Source: JADCCX01 sp031431475
GTDB lineage: Bacteria > Pseudomonadota > Alphaproteobacteria > Rhizobiales > Beijerinckiaceae
Reading direction: 5' to 3'
DNA: 64,000 nt
Assembly (NCBI GenBank): GCA_031431475.1
Contig: JANPDL010000006.1
Location: 62,001 to 126,000, forward strand
Of the stretch, positions 35,827 through 44,944 are shown piece after piece; position 1 is the first letter of the stretch; every line of letters begins with the position of its first letter. The position numbers and the translations under genes are program-made. The notes under the pieces are model-generated. The model did no database searches. It saw only the letters and a list, made by a program, of their open reading frames with translations, and had not been told where the DNA came from.

Positions 35827-36704
35827 CACAGGCCGGTATGGCTCCCTGCCCCCCATCGGACCCCAATCCGCGATCGCCGCGGTTTCGTGTGCCGAAAGGA
35901 GCTTGTGACTGTCATGCCCATGTCTTCGACGCCGCCCGCCATCCCTATGCGGCTGTCAGGGGCTACACACCGCCCGATGCTCCGCTGGCGGCCATGCGCG
36001 CCGTGCACGCGACACTCGGTATTGACCGTGCCGTACTGACCCATGCCAGCGTCCACGGCAATGATTCCAGCGCGGTGCTGGATGGCGCGGCGAGTGACCT
36101 CGCCCACTACCGTGCGGTCGTCTCGGTCAACGCCGATGTCACGGCCAAGGATCTATCGCGCATGCATGCGAAAGGCGCGCGCGGCATTCGCGTCAATCTG
36201 GTGGACAAGGGCGGAATGCCCTTCGCCTCTCTGTATGATCTGGCACGGGTGGCAGGACTGCTGGCAGACATGGCTTGGCACGTGGAGTTCCTGGTGCATG
36301 TCGATGAAGCGCCGGACCTCTGGCCGCTCCTGCAGCGTCTGCCGGTTGATGCGGTGATAGGCCATCTCGGCTATATGCCGGCCGGTCTCGGCATCGATCA
36401 TCCGGGTTTCCGCACCCTCCTCGACGCTGTCGAGCGCGGGCGCACATGGGTGAAACTGACGGGCCCCTATCGGCTGACGGCCGAAGCTGGCCTCCCCTAT
36501 TCTGATGTTTCGCCCTTCGCCTCGGCGCTTGCGATGATGCGCCCAGACCGGTTACTCTGGGGATCGGACTGGCCGCATGTGATGTGTAAAAAACCCATGC
36601 CCAACGACGGCGACCTTTTGGATCTGGTCGCTGACTGGGTTCCGGATGCCGCGACGCGGAATGCCATCCTCGTCGATAATCCAGCCCGGCTCTATGGTTT
36701 TTGA
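35823..36704 (+). CDS. amidohydrolase-family lactonase (LigI-like)
   Basis: A 293-residue metal-dependent hydrolase. VPKGACDCHAHVFDAARHPY holds the His-x-His motif after strand 1, EFLVHVDEAP and DAVIGHLGYMPAG supply the later His residues, and LLWGSDWPHVM the terminal catalytic Asp. This order and the length match 2-pyrone-4,6-dicarboxylate lactonase and related sugar lactonases (D-galactarolactone isomerase group). In this cluster it may open a sugar lactone made by the alcohol dehydrogenase; that is inference. Confidence 0.85.
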   Translation: MTQAGMAPCPPSDPNPRSPRFRVPKGACDCHAHVFDAARHPYAAVRGYTPPDAPLAAMRAVHATLGIDRAVLTHASVHGNDSSAVLDGAASDLAHYRAVVSVNADVTAKDLSRMHAKGARGIRVNLVDKGGMPFASLYDLARVAGLLADMAWHVEFLVHVDEAPDLWPLLQRLPVDAVIGHLGYMPAGLGIDHPGFRTLLDAVERGRTWVKLTGPYRLTAEAGLPYSDVSPFASALAMMRPDRLLWGSDWPHVMCKKPMPNDGDLLDLVADWVPDAATRNAILVDNPARLYGF

Positions 36705-36725
36705 TCTCCAGGGGAGACGTATCTC

Positions 36726-37676
36726 ATGTCCGCCACACGACGCACTTCGCTTGCGCTCTTCGGAGCGGCCCTCATAACAGGCGGTGTCCGCGCCCAGGAA
36801 CGCACCCGCATCTCACTCGGCACAGCGACACCGGGCGGCGGGTTCCCGATATATGGCGAGGCTTTCGCCGCTGTGATCAACAGCGCGGACCCGACGCTGG
36901 AAATCGTCCCGCACAACACCCGTGGCAGTGCGGAGAACCTGCCACTGCTTGAGCGCGGCGAACTGGATCTCGGTCTGGTCCAGGGTGAGGCTGCACACGA
37001 AGCCCTGGCCGGCGTCGGTCGTGCACCAGCTGACCTGCGCATTATCAGCGCCATGTATTCTTCAGCCGGGTTCTTTGGCGTCCGGGCCGATTCCCCGGCA
37101 CGAACCATCCAGGATCTCGTCGGCAAGCCGATAGCCTTTGGTGCAGCCGGTTCCGGCCTTGTGATCCTCGCGCGCTACGTTCTCGACGGCCTTGGTCTCG
37201 ATATGAATCGCGATTTTCAGGCGATCCTTCTGGAGCGTGCGGGTGATGGTCCGGCCATGGTTGCCGATGGTCGGGCAGCGGCTTTATGGGGCGGAGGCTT
37301 AGGCTGGCCCGGCTTCACGGCAGTCGGGCGACTACCCGGACGCTTCATCGCGCCAGACCCCAACGATATCCCGCGTATTCGCGCGAAGCACACGTTTCTG
37401 CGGGAGTTGACAGTTCCCGCAGGAGCCTACCCCGGGCTCGATCAGCCTTTGCGATCTGTTGGCTCATGGAGTTTCGTCCTGTGCCGTCGTGATCTCCCGG
37501 AAGATACCGGCTACCGGATCGCAAAAGCTCTTCGCATCAGTGAGGCGGGGCTTGCCAACCGATTGCCGCAGGCTTCCGAAACGACACTGGTCAATACAGT
37601 CAAGGCCACGCCGCGCGCGCAATTGTTGCATGCAGGAATTGTGCGACTGGCCCGCGAGGAAGGCATTGCGATTTAA
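36726..37676 (+). CDS. TAXI-family TRAP solute-binding protein, orphan
   Basis: A 316-residue receptor with a short leader (SATRRTSLALFGAALITGGV, cleavage near RAQ). ISLGTATPGGGFPIYGEAFAAVIN and NTRGSAENLPLLERGELDLGLVQG are the hallmark N-terminal motifs of TAXI proteins, which bind glutamate or similar acids and normally work with a fused TRAP 4/12 membrane protein. None is encoded here. It ends the plus-strand cluster under the GntR operators. Confidence 0.87.
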   Translation: MSATRRTSLALFGAALITGGVRAQERTRISLGTATPGGGFPIYGEAFAAVINSADPTLEIVPHNTRGSAENLPLLERGELDLGLVQGEAAHEALAGVGRAPADLRIISAMYSSAGFFGVRADSPARTIQDLVGKPIAFGAAGSGLVILARYVLDGLGLDMNRDFQAILLERAGDGPAMVADGRAAALWGGGLGWPGFTAVGRLPGRFIAPDPNDIPRIRAKHTFLRELTVPAGAYPGLDQPLRSVGSWSFVLCRRDLPEDTGYRIAKALRISEAGLANRLPQASETTLVNTVKATPRAQLLHAGIVRLAREEGIAI

Positions 37677-37859
37677 CTATGATGCGCTGCTGACGCCCAT
37701 ACGCTACGAATGCACCCGGAAAACTGAAGCTTATCGACAATCAAGCGCCCCCCGATTGCGCCACATCCTGTCCTTCGAAGCTCGGCATCTGAAAACTGGA
37801 TATACGACAGATTGCGGCTGACTTTGCCCGCCAATGCGAAATGGGCTATCGCCTTGATC

Positions 37860-38312
37860 ATGTGGCTGAACCAGCAAACCCTCGATGCGATCAGGATCAT
37901 GGCGGAACTTGCCGCGACATGGCCCGCGCTTGCACGCACATCAGAGGTGGCCGCATCGTCTGGCATCACGATGATGAACGTGCAGAAGACGGTCTATGCG
38001 TTGGGTCAGGCTGATCTGCTGGAGACAGTGCGCGGACGGCTGGGCGGTGTCAGGCTCAGCCGTGCAGCGGACAGGATCAGCATTGGCGAGATCGTCCGGG
38101 CGTTCGAGCCCAAGGATTGCCCTGCGAATTTCCTGCCGCGCGCCGATGCCGATGCCGCGCTGGCGCGGCTGATGTTCAAGGCGCATCGCGGGTTTTTCAA
38201 GCCGCTGGAGACGGCACTGCTGTCGGAGTTCGATATCCGGGGGTCGCAATTGAAGTCAGGCCTCTTAGGCGGCGCTGTCCTGGATATCCTGCCCCCGCAA
38301 CCGGCGGTCTGA
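37860..38312 (+). CDS. Rrf2-family transcriptional regulator without cysteine triad
   Basis: A 150-residue winged-helix regulator (MWLNQQTLDAIRIMAELAATW; the helix-turn-helix is SEVAASSGITMMNVQKTVYALGQ and the wing VRGRLGGVRLSRAADRISIGEIVRAFE). Iron-sulfur Rrf2 proteins such as RirA and IscR have three closely spaced Cys after the wing; here only one Cys (KDCPANF) is present, so cluster binding of the RirA type is unlikely. An open frame from a TTG at 37812 is less probable. Its 3' end overlaps hmuV by 48 bases, tail to tail, next to the heme locus. Confidence 0.82.
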   Translation: MWLNQQTLDAIRIMAELAATWPALARTSEVAASSGITMMNVQKTVYALGQADLLETVRGRLGGVRLSRAADRISIGEIVRAFEPKDCPANFLPRADADAALARLMFKAHRGFFKPLETALLSEFDIRGSQLKSGLLGGAVLDILPPQPAV

Positions 38313-39104
38313 CACCCGGCTCTGCGGTAGGATGCAGGGCATGCCATCCCTCGTTTCGATCAGCAGCGACACGTCGAAAACGTCTTTCAACAAAGCGTCG
38401 GAAACAACCTCTGCTGGCGAACCCTGCGCCATGATCATGCCGTCCTTCATCACGATCAGGCGGTCGGCGTAGGTGATCGCTAGGTTGAGATCGTGAAGGA
38501 CGGCCAGCACAGCAACGCCGCTGTCCGCCTGCGTCCGCGCCGTATCGAGCAGGTCGAACTGATGGCAGAGGTCGAGACTGGCGATGGGTTCATCGAGAAA
38601 CAGCACCTGCTGACCGGCCATCGAACTCCCTGCCTTGAGCTGTCCCAGCACGCGGGCAAATTGCACACGCTGCTGCTCGCCACCTGACAATGTCTGGTAG
38701 GATCGGGCCGCGAGATGCGTGACGTCGGCGGAGGCCAGCGCTTGCGCCACCATCTGGTGCAGGGACTGCCTGTCTTTGGCGCGCCCAACGCCATCGACGC
38801 CGAGGCGTACGACCTCATACACGGTGAACGGGAAGGCAAGCCGCGCGGCCTGCGCCATGACGGCCCTCTCGCAGGCCAGTCGCCATGCCGGAATCTGCTC
38901 AACAGCGGCGGAACCATAATTGATGGAGCCACTATGGGCGCGCAATTCACCCGTCAGCATCTTGAGCAGTGTGGATTTTCCGGCACCATTGGGTCCGATG
39001 ATCACGGTGAATTCTTCCGCGAAGAGCGAGAGCGATGCGTTACGGACAAGATCGGCGCCGCCAACCCGGAAGCCAACACCCCTTGCCTCAAGAACAGGAT
39101 TCAT
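38265..39104 (-). CDS. hmuV: heme ABC transporter ATP-binding protein HmuV
   Basis: A 279-residue ATPase. Walker A GPNGAGKST (about 38-46), signature LSGGEQQRVQFARVL, Walker B VLFLDEPIASLDL and the switch in VLHDLNLA are in place, and the spacing fits the FecE/HmuV branch. It drives heme import through HmuU from HmuT. It overlaps hmuU by four bases and ends inside the convergent Rrf2 gene. Confidence 0.95.
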   Translation of the reverse strand: MNPVLEARGVGFRVGGADLVRNASLSLFAEEFTVIIGPNGAGKSTLLKMLTGELRAHSGSINYGSAAVEQIPAWRLACERAVMAQAARLAFPFTVYEVVRLGVDGVGRAKDRQSLHQMVAQALASADVTHLAARSYQTLSGGEQQRVQFARVLGQLKAGSSMAGQQVLFLDEPIASLDLCHQFDLLDTARTQADSGVAVLAVLHDLNLAITYADRLIVMKDGMIMAQGSPAEVVSDALLKDVFDVSLLIETRDGMPCILPQSRVSDRRLRGQDIQDSAA

Positions 39105-40198
39105 GGCTCAAACCCCTGCGAACGCCTGAGCAGCAGCCAAAGGAAGAACGGCGCACCGGTGGCTGCGGTGATGATGCCGATAGGCAGCTCTGCCGGGGCA
39201 ACGGCAAGGCGGGCAATCATGTCGGCCCCGATCAGCAACGCACCTCCGGCCAAGGCCGACAGCGGCAGGAGCAGCCGGTGATCCGGTCCGACCACGAGAC
39301 GCAGCAGATGCGGCACGACAATACCGACGAAGCCGATAACACCCGCCGAGGCGACGCTGGCACCCACGGCCAGCGCCACCAGCAGGATCGCTAGCCCCTT
39401 GATGCGCTGGACCGGAAGGCCGAGATGGAAAGCCTCCGCTTCGCCCAGCGCCAGCGCATTCATGCCTCGCGCCAGCAAAGGCACGGCCAGCAGCAGCGGC
39501 AGGATGATTGGCGCAATAGCAGTCACCTTGGTCCAGGTCGCGCCACCGAGACTGCCTAGCGACCAGAACGTGAGATCACGCAGCTGGCGGTCATCGGAGA
39601 TGTAGGCCAGCAGGCCGGTTGCGGCCCCCGCCAATGCACCAAGCGCCACACCGGCCAGAAGCATGGTGGATATCGATGTGCGCCCCTCGCGCGTGGCGAT
39701 GGCGTAGAGCAGCAATGTCGAGACAAGCCCGCCCAGAAAGGCGGCCAGTGGCAATGCGGCAAATGGCATCTTGCCAATAAGGCCAGAGAGATAACGCTCT
39801 CCCAGCACGATCATGACTGCGGCGGCGAGGCCAGCACCGGCAGAGACACCAACAAGGCCCGGATCGGCCAGCGGATTGCGAAACAGGCCCTGCATTAGTG
39901 CGCCGGATACCGCGAGTGCCGCGCCGACCATGAAGCCCAGCATCAGGCGTGGCAGTCGGATATTCAGGATGACCAGCGCATCGCGGCCTTGCAGGATCTG
40001 GCCATCACTCATGGCCTGCGCGACAAGTACTTTCAGCACATTTTCAGGCGGAATGGGCACGGCACCGATGCCAAGAGACAGCACGGCCAGACCAATGGCA
40101 GCAAACGCCAACCCAAGCGTCACCTGCAGGGCTTCGTGCCTACGTCTGGAGACAAAGCTGTCCAGGCCATCCATGTCGATTGATGACACTGCCGTCAT
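39101..40198 (-). CDS. hmuU: heme ABC transporter permease HmuU
   Basis: A 365-residue FecCD-type permease with about ten membrane segments. Family stretches are DALVILNIRLPRLMLGFMVGAALAVSGALMQGLFRNPLADPGLVGVS and the GFVGIVVPHLLRLVVGPDHR loop that contacts the ATPase. The N-terminal MTAVSSIDMDGLDSFVSRRRH stays cytoplasmic. It overlaps hmuT and hmuV by ATGA junctions. Confidence 0.95.
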   Translation of the reverse strand: MTAVSSIDMDGLDSFVSRRRHEALQVTLGLAFAAIGLAVLSLGIGAVPIPPENVLKVLVAQAMSDGQILQGRDALVILNIRLPRLMLGFMVGAALAVSGALMQGLFRNPLADPGLVGVSAGAGLAAAVMIVLGERYLSGLIGKMPFAALPLAAFLGGLVSTLLLYAIATREGRTSISTMLLAGVALGALAGAATGLLAYISDDRQLRDLTFWSLGSLGGATWTKVTAIAPIILPLLLAVPLLARGMNALALGEAEAFHLGLPVQRIKGLAILLVALAVGASVASAGVIGFVGIVVPHLLRLVVGPDHRLLLPLSALAGGALLIGADMIARLAVAPAELPIGIITAATGAPFFLWLLLRRSQGFEP

Positions 40199-41148
40199 GG
40201 CCTGGGCAATACACTGAGCTGCGCCGCTTTCTCGGGATAAAGTGCCTTCATCAGGTCATGCGCCGCATCTGCCGCGCGCGGCCCAAAGCCGAGCAGATAC
40301 AATCCGTCCATGACGATCAGTGTACGACTGGCGGCGGCGGGCGTGGCGCTGAAAGCAGGAAGGGCAAAGACATCAGGTGTCGGTGTGGCAGGGTCGCCCC
40401 GGTTCATCATGAGAACCACGTCGGGGGCAGCCGCGATCACGGCCTCATCCGTCATTGGCTTGTAGCCTTCGATGGCGTTGGCGGCGTTGATGCCGCCTGC
40501 GAGCTTGATGATAGCATCGGCTGCGCTGTTCTGTCCGCCAACCATGGGACGTCCGTTCTGCAGGGCAAGCACGAACAGGACACGTTTCGGCTTGTCGAGA
40601 GCAGTCCTCGCCTTGGCCAGCGCGTCAAATCTCGTCTGTATCGCAGCAGCAAGTTTGTCCGCCTCCGGCTTCGCGCCCGTCAGCCTGCCAACCTCGCGCA
40701 CCTTGGCGATGACACCCGCGGCGCTTTGATCATCCGGCGTCTGGACGATCCGCACACCCGCTTCGCTGATCAGCTTCAGCGTATCGGGTGGACCGGCATT
40801 GGGGATGGTGACCACCAGAGTCGGCCTGAGTGACAGCACTCCCTCTGCGGACAAAGCCCGGACATAGCCGACATTGGGCTTGTCCTTGAGTGCGGACGCC
40901 GGGAAGAGGCTGGTCGTATCGACACCGACAATGCGGTCCTGCAAGCCGAGCGCATAGAGAATTTCAGTAACAGCGCCACCAGCCGCGACGATCCGCTCGG
41001 ATGAAGGAGTCTGCGCTTTGGCAGCAGGCACACATTGCGTCAGCACCAGCGCCATGGCCAGACCACCGACGGCTGCTCCAAGCGATGCGATGCCAACCCG
41101 CGGTCGGGATTTGCTGTCTTGCGATTGGTTCATCAGGTCTCTCATCAT
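40195..41148 (-). CDS. hmuT: periplasmic hemin-binding protein HmuT
   Basis: A 317-residue substrate-binding protein with an uncleaved-looking long leader (membrane stretch ASLGAAVGGLAMALVLTQ, about residues 23-40, cleavage near AKAQT). ERIVAAGGAVTEILYALGLQDRIVGVDTTSLFP is the N-terminal lobe with the Tyr that ligates heme in ShuT/PhuT relatives, and KPNVGYVRALSAEGVLSLRPTLVV follows. It receives heme released by the TonB-dependent receptor. It begins four bases inside the hemP end. Confidence 0.93.
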   Translation of the reverse strand: MMRDLMNQSQDSKSRPRVGIASLGAAVGGLAMALVLTQCVPAAKAQTPSSERIVAAGGAVTEILYALGLQDRIVGVDTTSLFPASALKDKPNVGYVRALSAEGVLSLRPTLVVTIPNAGPPDTLKLISEAGVRIVQTPDDQSAAGVIAKVREVGRLTGAKPEADKLAAAIQTRFDALAKARTALDKPKRVLFVLALQNGRPMVGGQNSAADAIIKLAGGINAANAIEGYKPMTDEAVIAAAPDVVLMMNRGDPATPTPDVFALPAFSATPAAASRTLIVMDGLYLLGFGPRAADAAHDLMKALYPEKAAQLSVLPRP

Positions 41149-41363
41149 TTGGTCAGGATCAGCTTGTCTTTGGCAGTAATGCGCAGCCGGTAAGGCTCGC
41201 CGTCGAGCATGAGAATTGCCTCACGGGCCCCATTCAGCAGCGCACGGACATCGACCGGTGCACGGTCACCGATTTCGGCGGGGCCCTGGAGAGCCAGGCC
41301 CTGCCCACTCGGCAGGAGGAACACCGGATCATTCGGAGTCTTGATTTCACGTCGCTCTGTCAT
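41145..41363 (-). CDS. hemP: hemin uptake protein HemP
   Basis: A 72-residue protein. The C-terminal RALLNGAREAILMLDGEPYRLRITAKDKLILTK is the conserved HemP domain, with the N-x-x-x-x-x-I-x-H/L-x-G-x-x-Y-x-L-R pattern. The ATG at 41363 (MTERREIKTP) is chosen; a GTG six bases upstream is also open. HemP is the first gene of the hmuTUV operon and in rhizobia promotes expression of the heme receptor. Confidence 0.9.
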   Translation of the reverse strand: MTERREIKTPNDPVFLLPSGQGLALQGPAEIGDRAPVDVRALLNGAREAILMLDGEPYRLRITAKDKLILTK

Positions 41364-41369
41364 CGCCAC

Positions 41370-41567
41370 TTTTTCATTATTCTAATTCTCAAGTGTCTGA
41401 GATCATTGTTGAAATTAACTCATAACATTCTTGACGCAGCTAGTCTGCTTTACTAACAAAGGTCAAGTCGCTGGATAACCAGCGGCAAAAATCGCCAGCC
41501 AGCCCCACGGGACAGCAGAATTGCTCCCGCGCCAGCCAGCCAAAAATCAAACCGTTTGGGGCTTCAG
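41370..41567. promoter_or_regulatory. divergent hemP / heme receptor control region
   Basis: Near hemP, TTCTAAT (41380-41386) is a half of the Irr-box pattern TTTAGAA-N3-TTCTAAA, its partner half is poor. On the plus strand, TTGACG (41431-41436) and TAACAA (41454-41459) are 17 bases apart, a weak promoter candidate for the receptor. The gap is AT-rich compared with its surroundings. Iron control is expected from gene content. Confidence 0.4.
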
Positions 41568-43688
41568 ATGAATCGTGCGTCGAGAGATAGATTGAGAGAT
41601 ACGGGCCTTTATGGAACGGTCCTGGGGACAACTGTGTTGCTTCTGGCATTGATGGCAGGATTATCGGTGGCACAGGCGCAGCAGCAATCCGCTCCGAGAT
41701 CGCCGCAACTGCCAGCGCTGGCAAATCCCGCTGAAACACCGCTCGACGAAATCACCGTGACCGCAAGCCGCCGCGAGGAGCGCGCCATTGATGCGCTGGG
41801 CAGCGTCAGCGTGACGACGCGGCAGGAGATCCGCCAGCAGCAGCCGCAGCGATTGGGCACGATCATTTCGCAGGCACCGGGTGTCAACACCAACGAAAAT
41901 CCCAATGATCCTGCGACTGCGATCAACATCCGTGGCCTGCAGGATTTTGGACGCGTCGCAGTGACGGTTGACGGCGCACGCCAGAACTTCCAGCGCTCGG
42001 GTCACAACGCCAATGGCGCGTTCTTCCTTGATCCAGCCTTTGTGCGCACGATCGATATCACACGCGGACCGGTTGCCAATGTCTATGGCTCCGGTGCCAT
42101 CGGTGGCGTGGTGTCGTTCGAGACGCTCAACCCCAGTGACATCCTTAGGCCGGGCGAAAGGGCAGCCACTGAGCTTGGTGGGACCTATCTCATCGGGCGT
42201 CAGTCCGGGTTCAACGGCACAGCCTTTGGTGCGGTCCGCCCGACGGACTGGGCAGAGGGATTGATCGGTGTGTCTTATCGCAACCCCGGCAATTACCGCG
42301 ACGGTGCAGGCCTGCTGATCCGTGATACGGAGCAGGAGATGCGCTCCGGCATCGCCAAGCTGGTGCTGAACCCGGCCGAGGGCCATCAGATCAAGCTGGG
42401 CGGTCAGTTCCAGAAGTATGACTTCACCAACGGCGTCGGAACCAGCACCGCGCCGCGCCGGGACAACCAGGTCACCACGAGCAATTTTTTCGCGAAGTAC
42501 ACGTTTTCGCGGCCGGACAATCCGTGGGTGAATCTCAGCGCCTCGGTCTATCAGACCTCGACCTTCACGGACCAGACGCGCGTCAGCGGAACAGCGGCGC
42601 AGTTTGGCCAAAGCCGCTTCTTCAAGATCAAAACGACTGGCTTTGACATCAGCAACACCACCAAATTCGATCTGGGTGGCCCAACGCTGGCGCTGACCTA
42701 CGGCGGCGACTGGTTCGAGGACCGCGTGCGCACCGGCGACGTCTTCAGCAACGGTGACGAACTGACACCATCGGGCAAACGCGTAGTTTCAGGAGCATTC
42801 GCCCAGGCTCATCTGAAATGGTCCATGCTCGATGTCATCGGGGCGCTTCGCTATGATCATTACGAACTGAGCAGTGCGACGCGTTCGTCATCGGGATCGA
42901 AGCTCTCCCCCAAGATCACCATCGGCATCACGCCTATTGACGGGTTCCAGATCTACGGAACCTATGCCGAGGGATATCGCGCACCTGCTATTACTGAAAC
43001 ATTGGTCGAGGGCTTCCATCCGGCACCCGCCAATTTCCGCTTCATTCCCAATCCCAACCTGCGCTCCGAAGTCGGCCAGACAATCGAGGCCGGATTCAAT
43101 CTCAAGTACAATGATGTCTTCGTGAAGGGTGACAAGCTGCGCGGCAAGTTCGCCATATTCCAGAACGATGTGAAGGACTTCATCGATGGCATCTACAGCG
43201 ATCCGGCAGGCACCTGTGGTGCGCCATTCCCTGGGGCCTGTGCAAATGCCTCCTTCGTCTACAACAATATTGCCAACGCGCGTCTCACAGGCGTCGAAGG
43301 TGAACTGACCTATGATGCGCGTACATGGTTTGCCAGCGTCTCAGTTTCGTCAATCCGGGGCGACAACCGCACCAACGGGCAGCCGCTGACATCCATCTAT
43401 CCCGACAAGATCAGCTTCGGTGCCGGCCTGCGTTTCCTCGACGAAAAACTGACGATCTCTGGCAAGGTGACGCTGGTGGACGAGCAGAAGCGCGTGCCGA
43501 CAGGCTCGCCCACGAGCAAGGCCTATGCGCTGATCGACCTCTCGGCCAATTACCAGATCACGCCTGAAGCACGCGCTTTCGTGACGCTCGAGAATGTCGG
43601 GGACGTGCGCTACCAGCGCTACCGCGACGGCGACAAAAGCCCCGGCTTTGTCGGCAAGCTGGGCTTCACCACCCGCTTCGGGACCTGA
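41568..43688 (+). CDS. TonB-dependent heme/hemoglobin outer-membrane receptor
   Basis: A 706-residue outer-membrane receptor starting MNRASRDRLRD at 41568. After the leader (to about AQAQQQ) comes the TonB box DEITVTASRREER, then the plug (TIISQAPGVNTNENPNDPATAINIRGLQDFGRVAVTVDGARQ in pieces) and the beta barrel. The heme receptor signature is present as GYRAPAITE and NPNLRSE (the FRAP/NPNL region), and the C-terminus ends GKLGFTTRFGT. Orthologues are called HmuR or BhuA. It is divergent from hemP-hmuTUV and followed by tonB. Confidence 0.93.
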   Translation: MNRASRDRLRDTGLYGTVLGTTVLLLALMAGLSVAQAQQQSAPRSPQLPALANPAETPLDEITVTASRREERAIDALGSVSVTTRQEIRQQQPQRLGTIISQAPGVNTNENPNDPATAINIRGLQDFGRVAVTVDGARQNFQRSGHNANGAFFLDPAFVRTIDITRGPVANVYGSGAIGGVVSFETLNPSDILRPGERAATELGGTYLIGRQSGFNGTAFGAVRPTDWAEGLIGVSYRNPGNYRDGAGLLIRDTEQEMRSGIAKLVLNPAEGHQIKLGGQFQKYDFTNGVGTSTAPRRDNQVTTSNFFAKYTFSRPDNPWVNLSASVYQTSTFTDQTRVSGTAAQFGQSRFFKIKTTGFDISNTTKFDLGGPTLALTYGGDWFEDRVRTGDVFSNGDELTPSGKRVVSGAFAQAHLKWSMLDVIGALRYDHYELSSATRSSSGSKLSPKITIGITPIDGFQIYGTYAEGYRAPAITETLVEGFHPAPANFRFIPNPNLRSEVGQTIEAGFNLKYNDVFVKGDKLRGKFAIFQNDVKDFIDGIYSDPAGTCGAPFPGACANASFVYNNIANARLTGVEGELTYDARTWFASVSVSSIRGDNRTNGQPLTSIYPDKISFGAGLRFLDEKLTISGKVTLVDEQKRVPTGSPTSKAYALIDLSANYQITPEARAFVTLENVGDVRYQRYRDGDKSPGFVGKLGFTTRFGT

Positions 43689-43696
43689 GCAGGGCT

Positions 43697-44944
43697 ATGG
43701 CCAACGCGCGGCGCAAACCAGATGAGGAGCCGGATGTCCGCTCGACAGCGGGCTCCCGGCTGGCGCGCGAACGGATGATGGCGGTGGTGTCTGTGCCGGA
43801 ACTGACTTCGTCGCTGGAAGCACCATGCATCGTGCTGCCAATGCGCTCCTCCGGAAGGTTGCTGAAGTTGGAATCAGCGCCCTACTGGCTGAAAACAGCA
43901 AAGCCCGAACCAGAGCTGCGTTTTTCCGGAACGACCAATGACGCAGTCGGGCACAGATACCCTTCGCGCACGATGATGTTGTCGGCCCTTGTCCATGCAG
44001 CGCTTCTGGCGGTGGCGCTGCTTGCCTTTCCCAAAGCTGCCGAGTTCCCTGAAGGCGGGGAAACCGCCATTCCGGTCGAGATGGTGATCGTCGCACCCGA
44101 CAGCATGGATGTGGCGGCTGCGGAAAGTGGCGCAAAGCCGGAGGCGGTTGACGTCAGCATTCCGCTGCCGGAGCAGGCGACCGAGGCGGTCATCATTCCA
44201 CTTCCGGATGTCGCGGTTCTGCCACCTGATGAAGCTCCCCCGGTCAGGATCGGGATACCTGAACCACCGGCTCCGCTTGTGCAGCAGGCAGAACCGCTGC
44301 CTCCAGAGCCTGCTGATCCAGATGGCATACTCCAACCCCAGATTGCGCCAGCCGAACTTCCCATCCCGCCAAAGCCACGCCCGGTTGTGGATCAGGACCG
44401 CATCAGGCGCGACGCTTTGGCCGCAAGGGAGGTTCGCCGCCAGGAACAGTTGCAGGAAAAACGGGAAGAACAGCGGGAAGCGCAACGGCAGGCCCAGATC
44501 GCCGAGCGCCGCAAACAGCAGGCGCAGCCTGCGCCATCTCCGCAGCGGACAGCTGGACAGGGACGGGGCGAAACAGGCGCCGGCGCGGAGCAGAAAACCC
44601 GGCAGGCACGCCAGGCCGGTGGGGGCGCACAAGGTGCGAGTGCTTCAGCAGGAACCGCCGAGATCGCCAGCTACCGCTCGCGCATCCTTGCCCATCTCGC
44701 CCGTTACAAAACCTATCCGGAATCCGCTCAGGACGCAGGCATTCAGGGCCGCGCCACAGTGAGTTTCACGATCACGCGGTCTGGCGGTGTTGCATCCGCT
44801 TCGCTCGCAGGATCATCCGGCGCGGGCATTCTCGATCAGGCGACGCTTGCCATGGTGCGCCGTGCACAGCCTTTCCCGGCCATGCCTGCTGGCGGGCCAG
44901 CCTCCATGAGCTTCACAGCGGTGATCCGGTATGACCTTCGGTGA
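43697..44944 (+). CDS. tonB: energy transducer TonB with long cytoplasmic N-terminus
   Basis: A 415-residue TonB-family protein. The single membrane anchor is RTMMLSALVHAALLAVALLAF, about residues 91-111, so some 90 residues precede it in the cytoplasm, much longer than in E. coli TonB. A Pro-rich periplasmic section (PPDEAPPVRIGIPEPPAP), a charged Arg/Glu/Gln helix (about 233-280) and a Gly/Ala linker lead to the C-terminal domain SRILAHLARYKTYPESAQDAGIQG (YP motif) ending FTAVIRYDLR. Encoded eight bases behind the receptor. A later start cannot be excluded. Confidence 0.9.
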   Translation: MANARRKPDEEPDVRSTAGSRLARERMMAVVSVPELTSSLEAPCIVLPMRSSGRLLKLESAPYWLKTAKPEPELRFSGTTNDAVGHRYPSRTMMLSALVHAALLAVALLAFPKAAEFPEGGETAIPVEMVIVAPDSMDVAAAESGAKPEAVDVSIPLPEQATEAVIIPLPDVAVLPPDEAPPVRIGIPEPPAPLVQQAEPLPPEPADPDGILQPQIAPAELPIPPKPRPVVDQDRIRRDALAAREVRRQEQLQEKREEQREAQRQAQIAERRKQQAQPAPSPQRTAGQGRGETGAGAEQKTRQARQAGGGAQGASASAGTAEIASYRSRILAHLARYKTYPESAQDAGIQGRATVSFTITRSGGVASASLAGSSGAGILDQATLAMVRRAQPFPAMPAGGPASMSFTAVIRYDLR

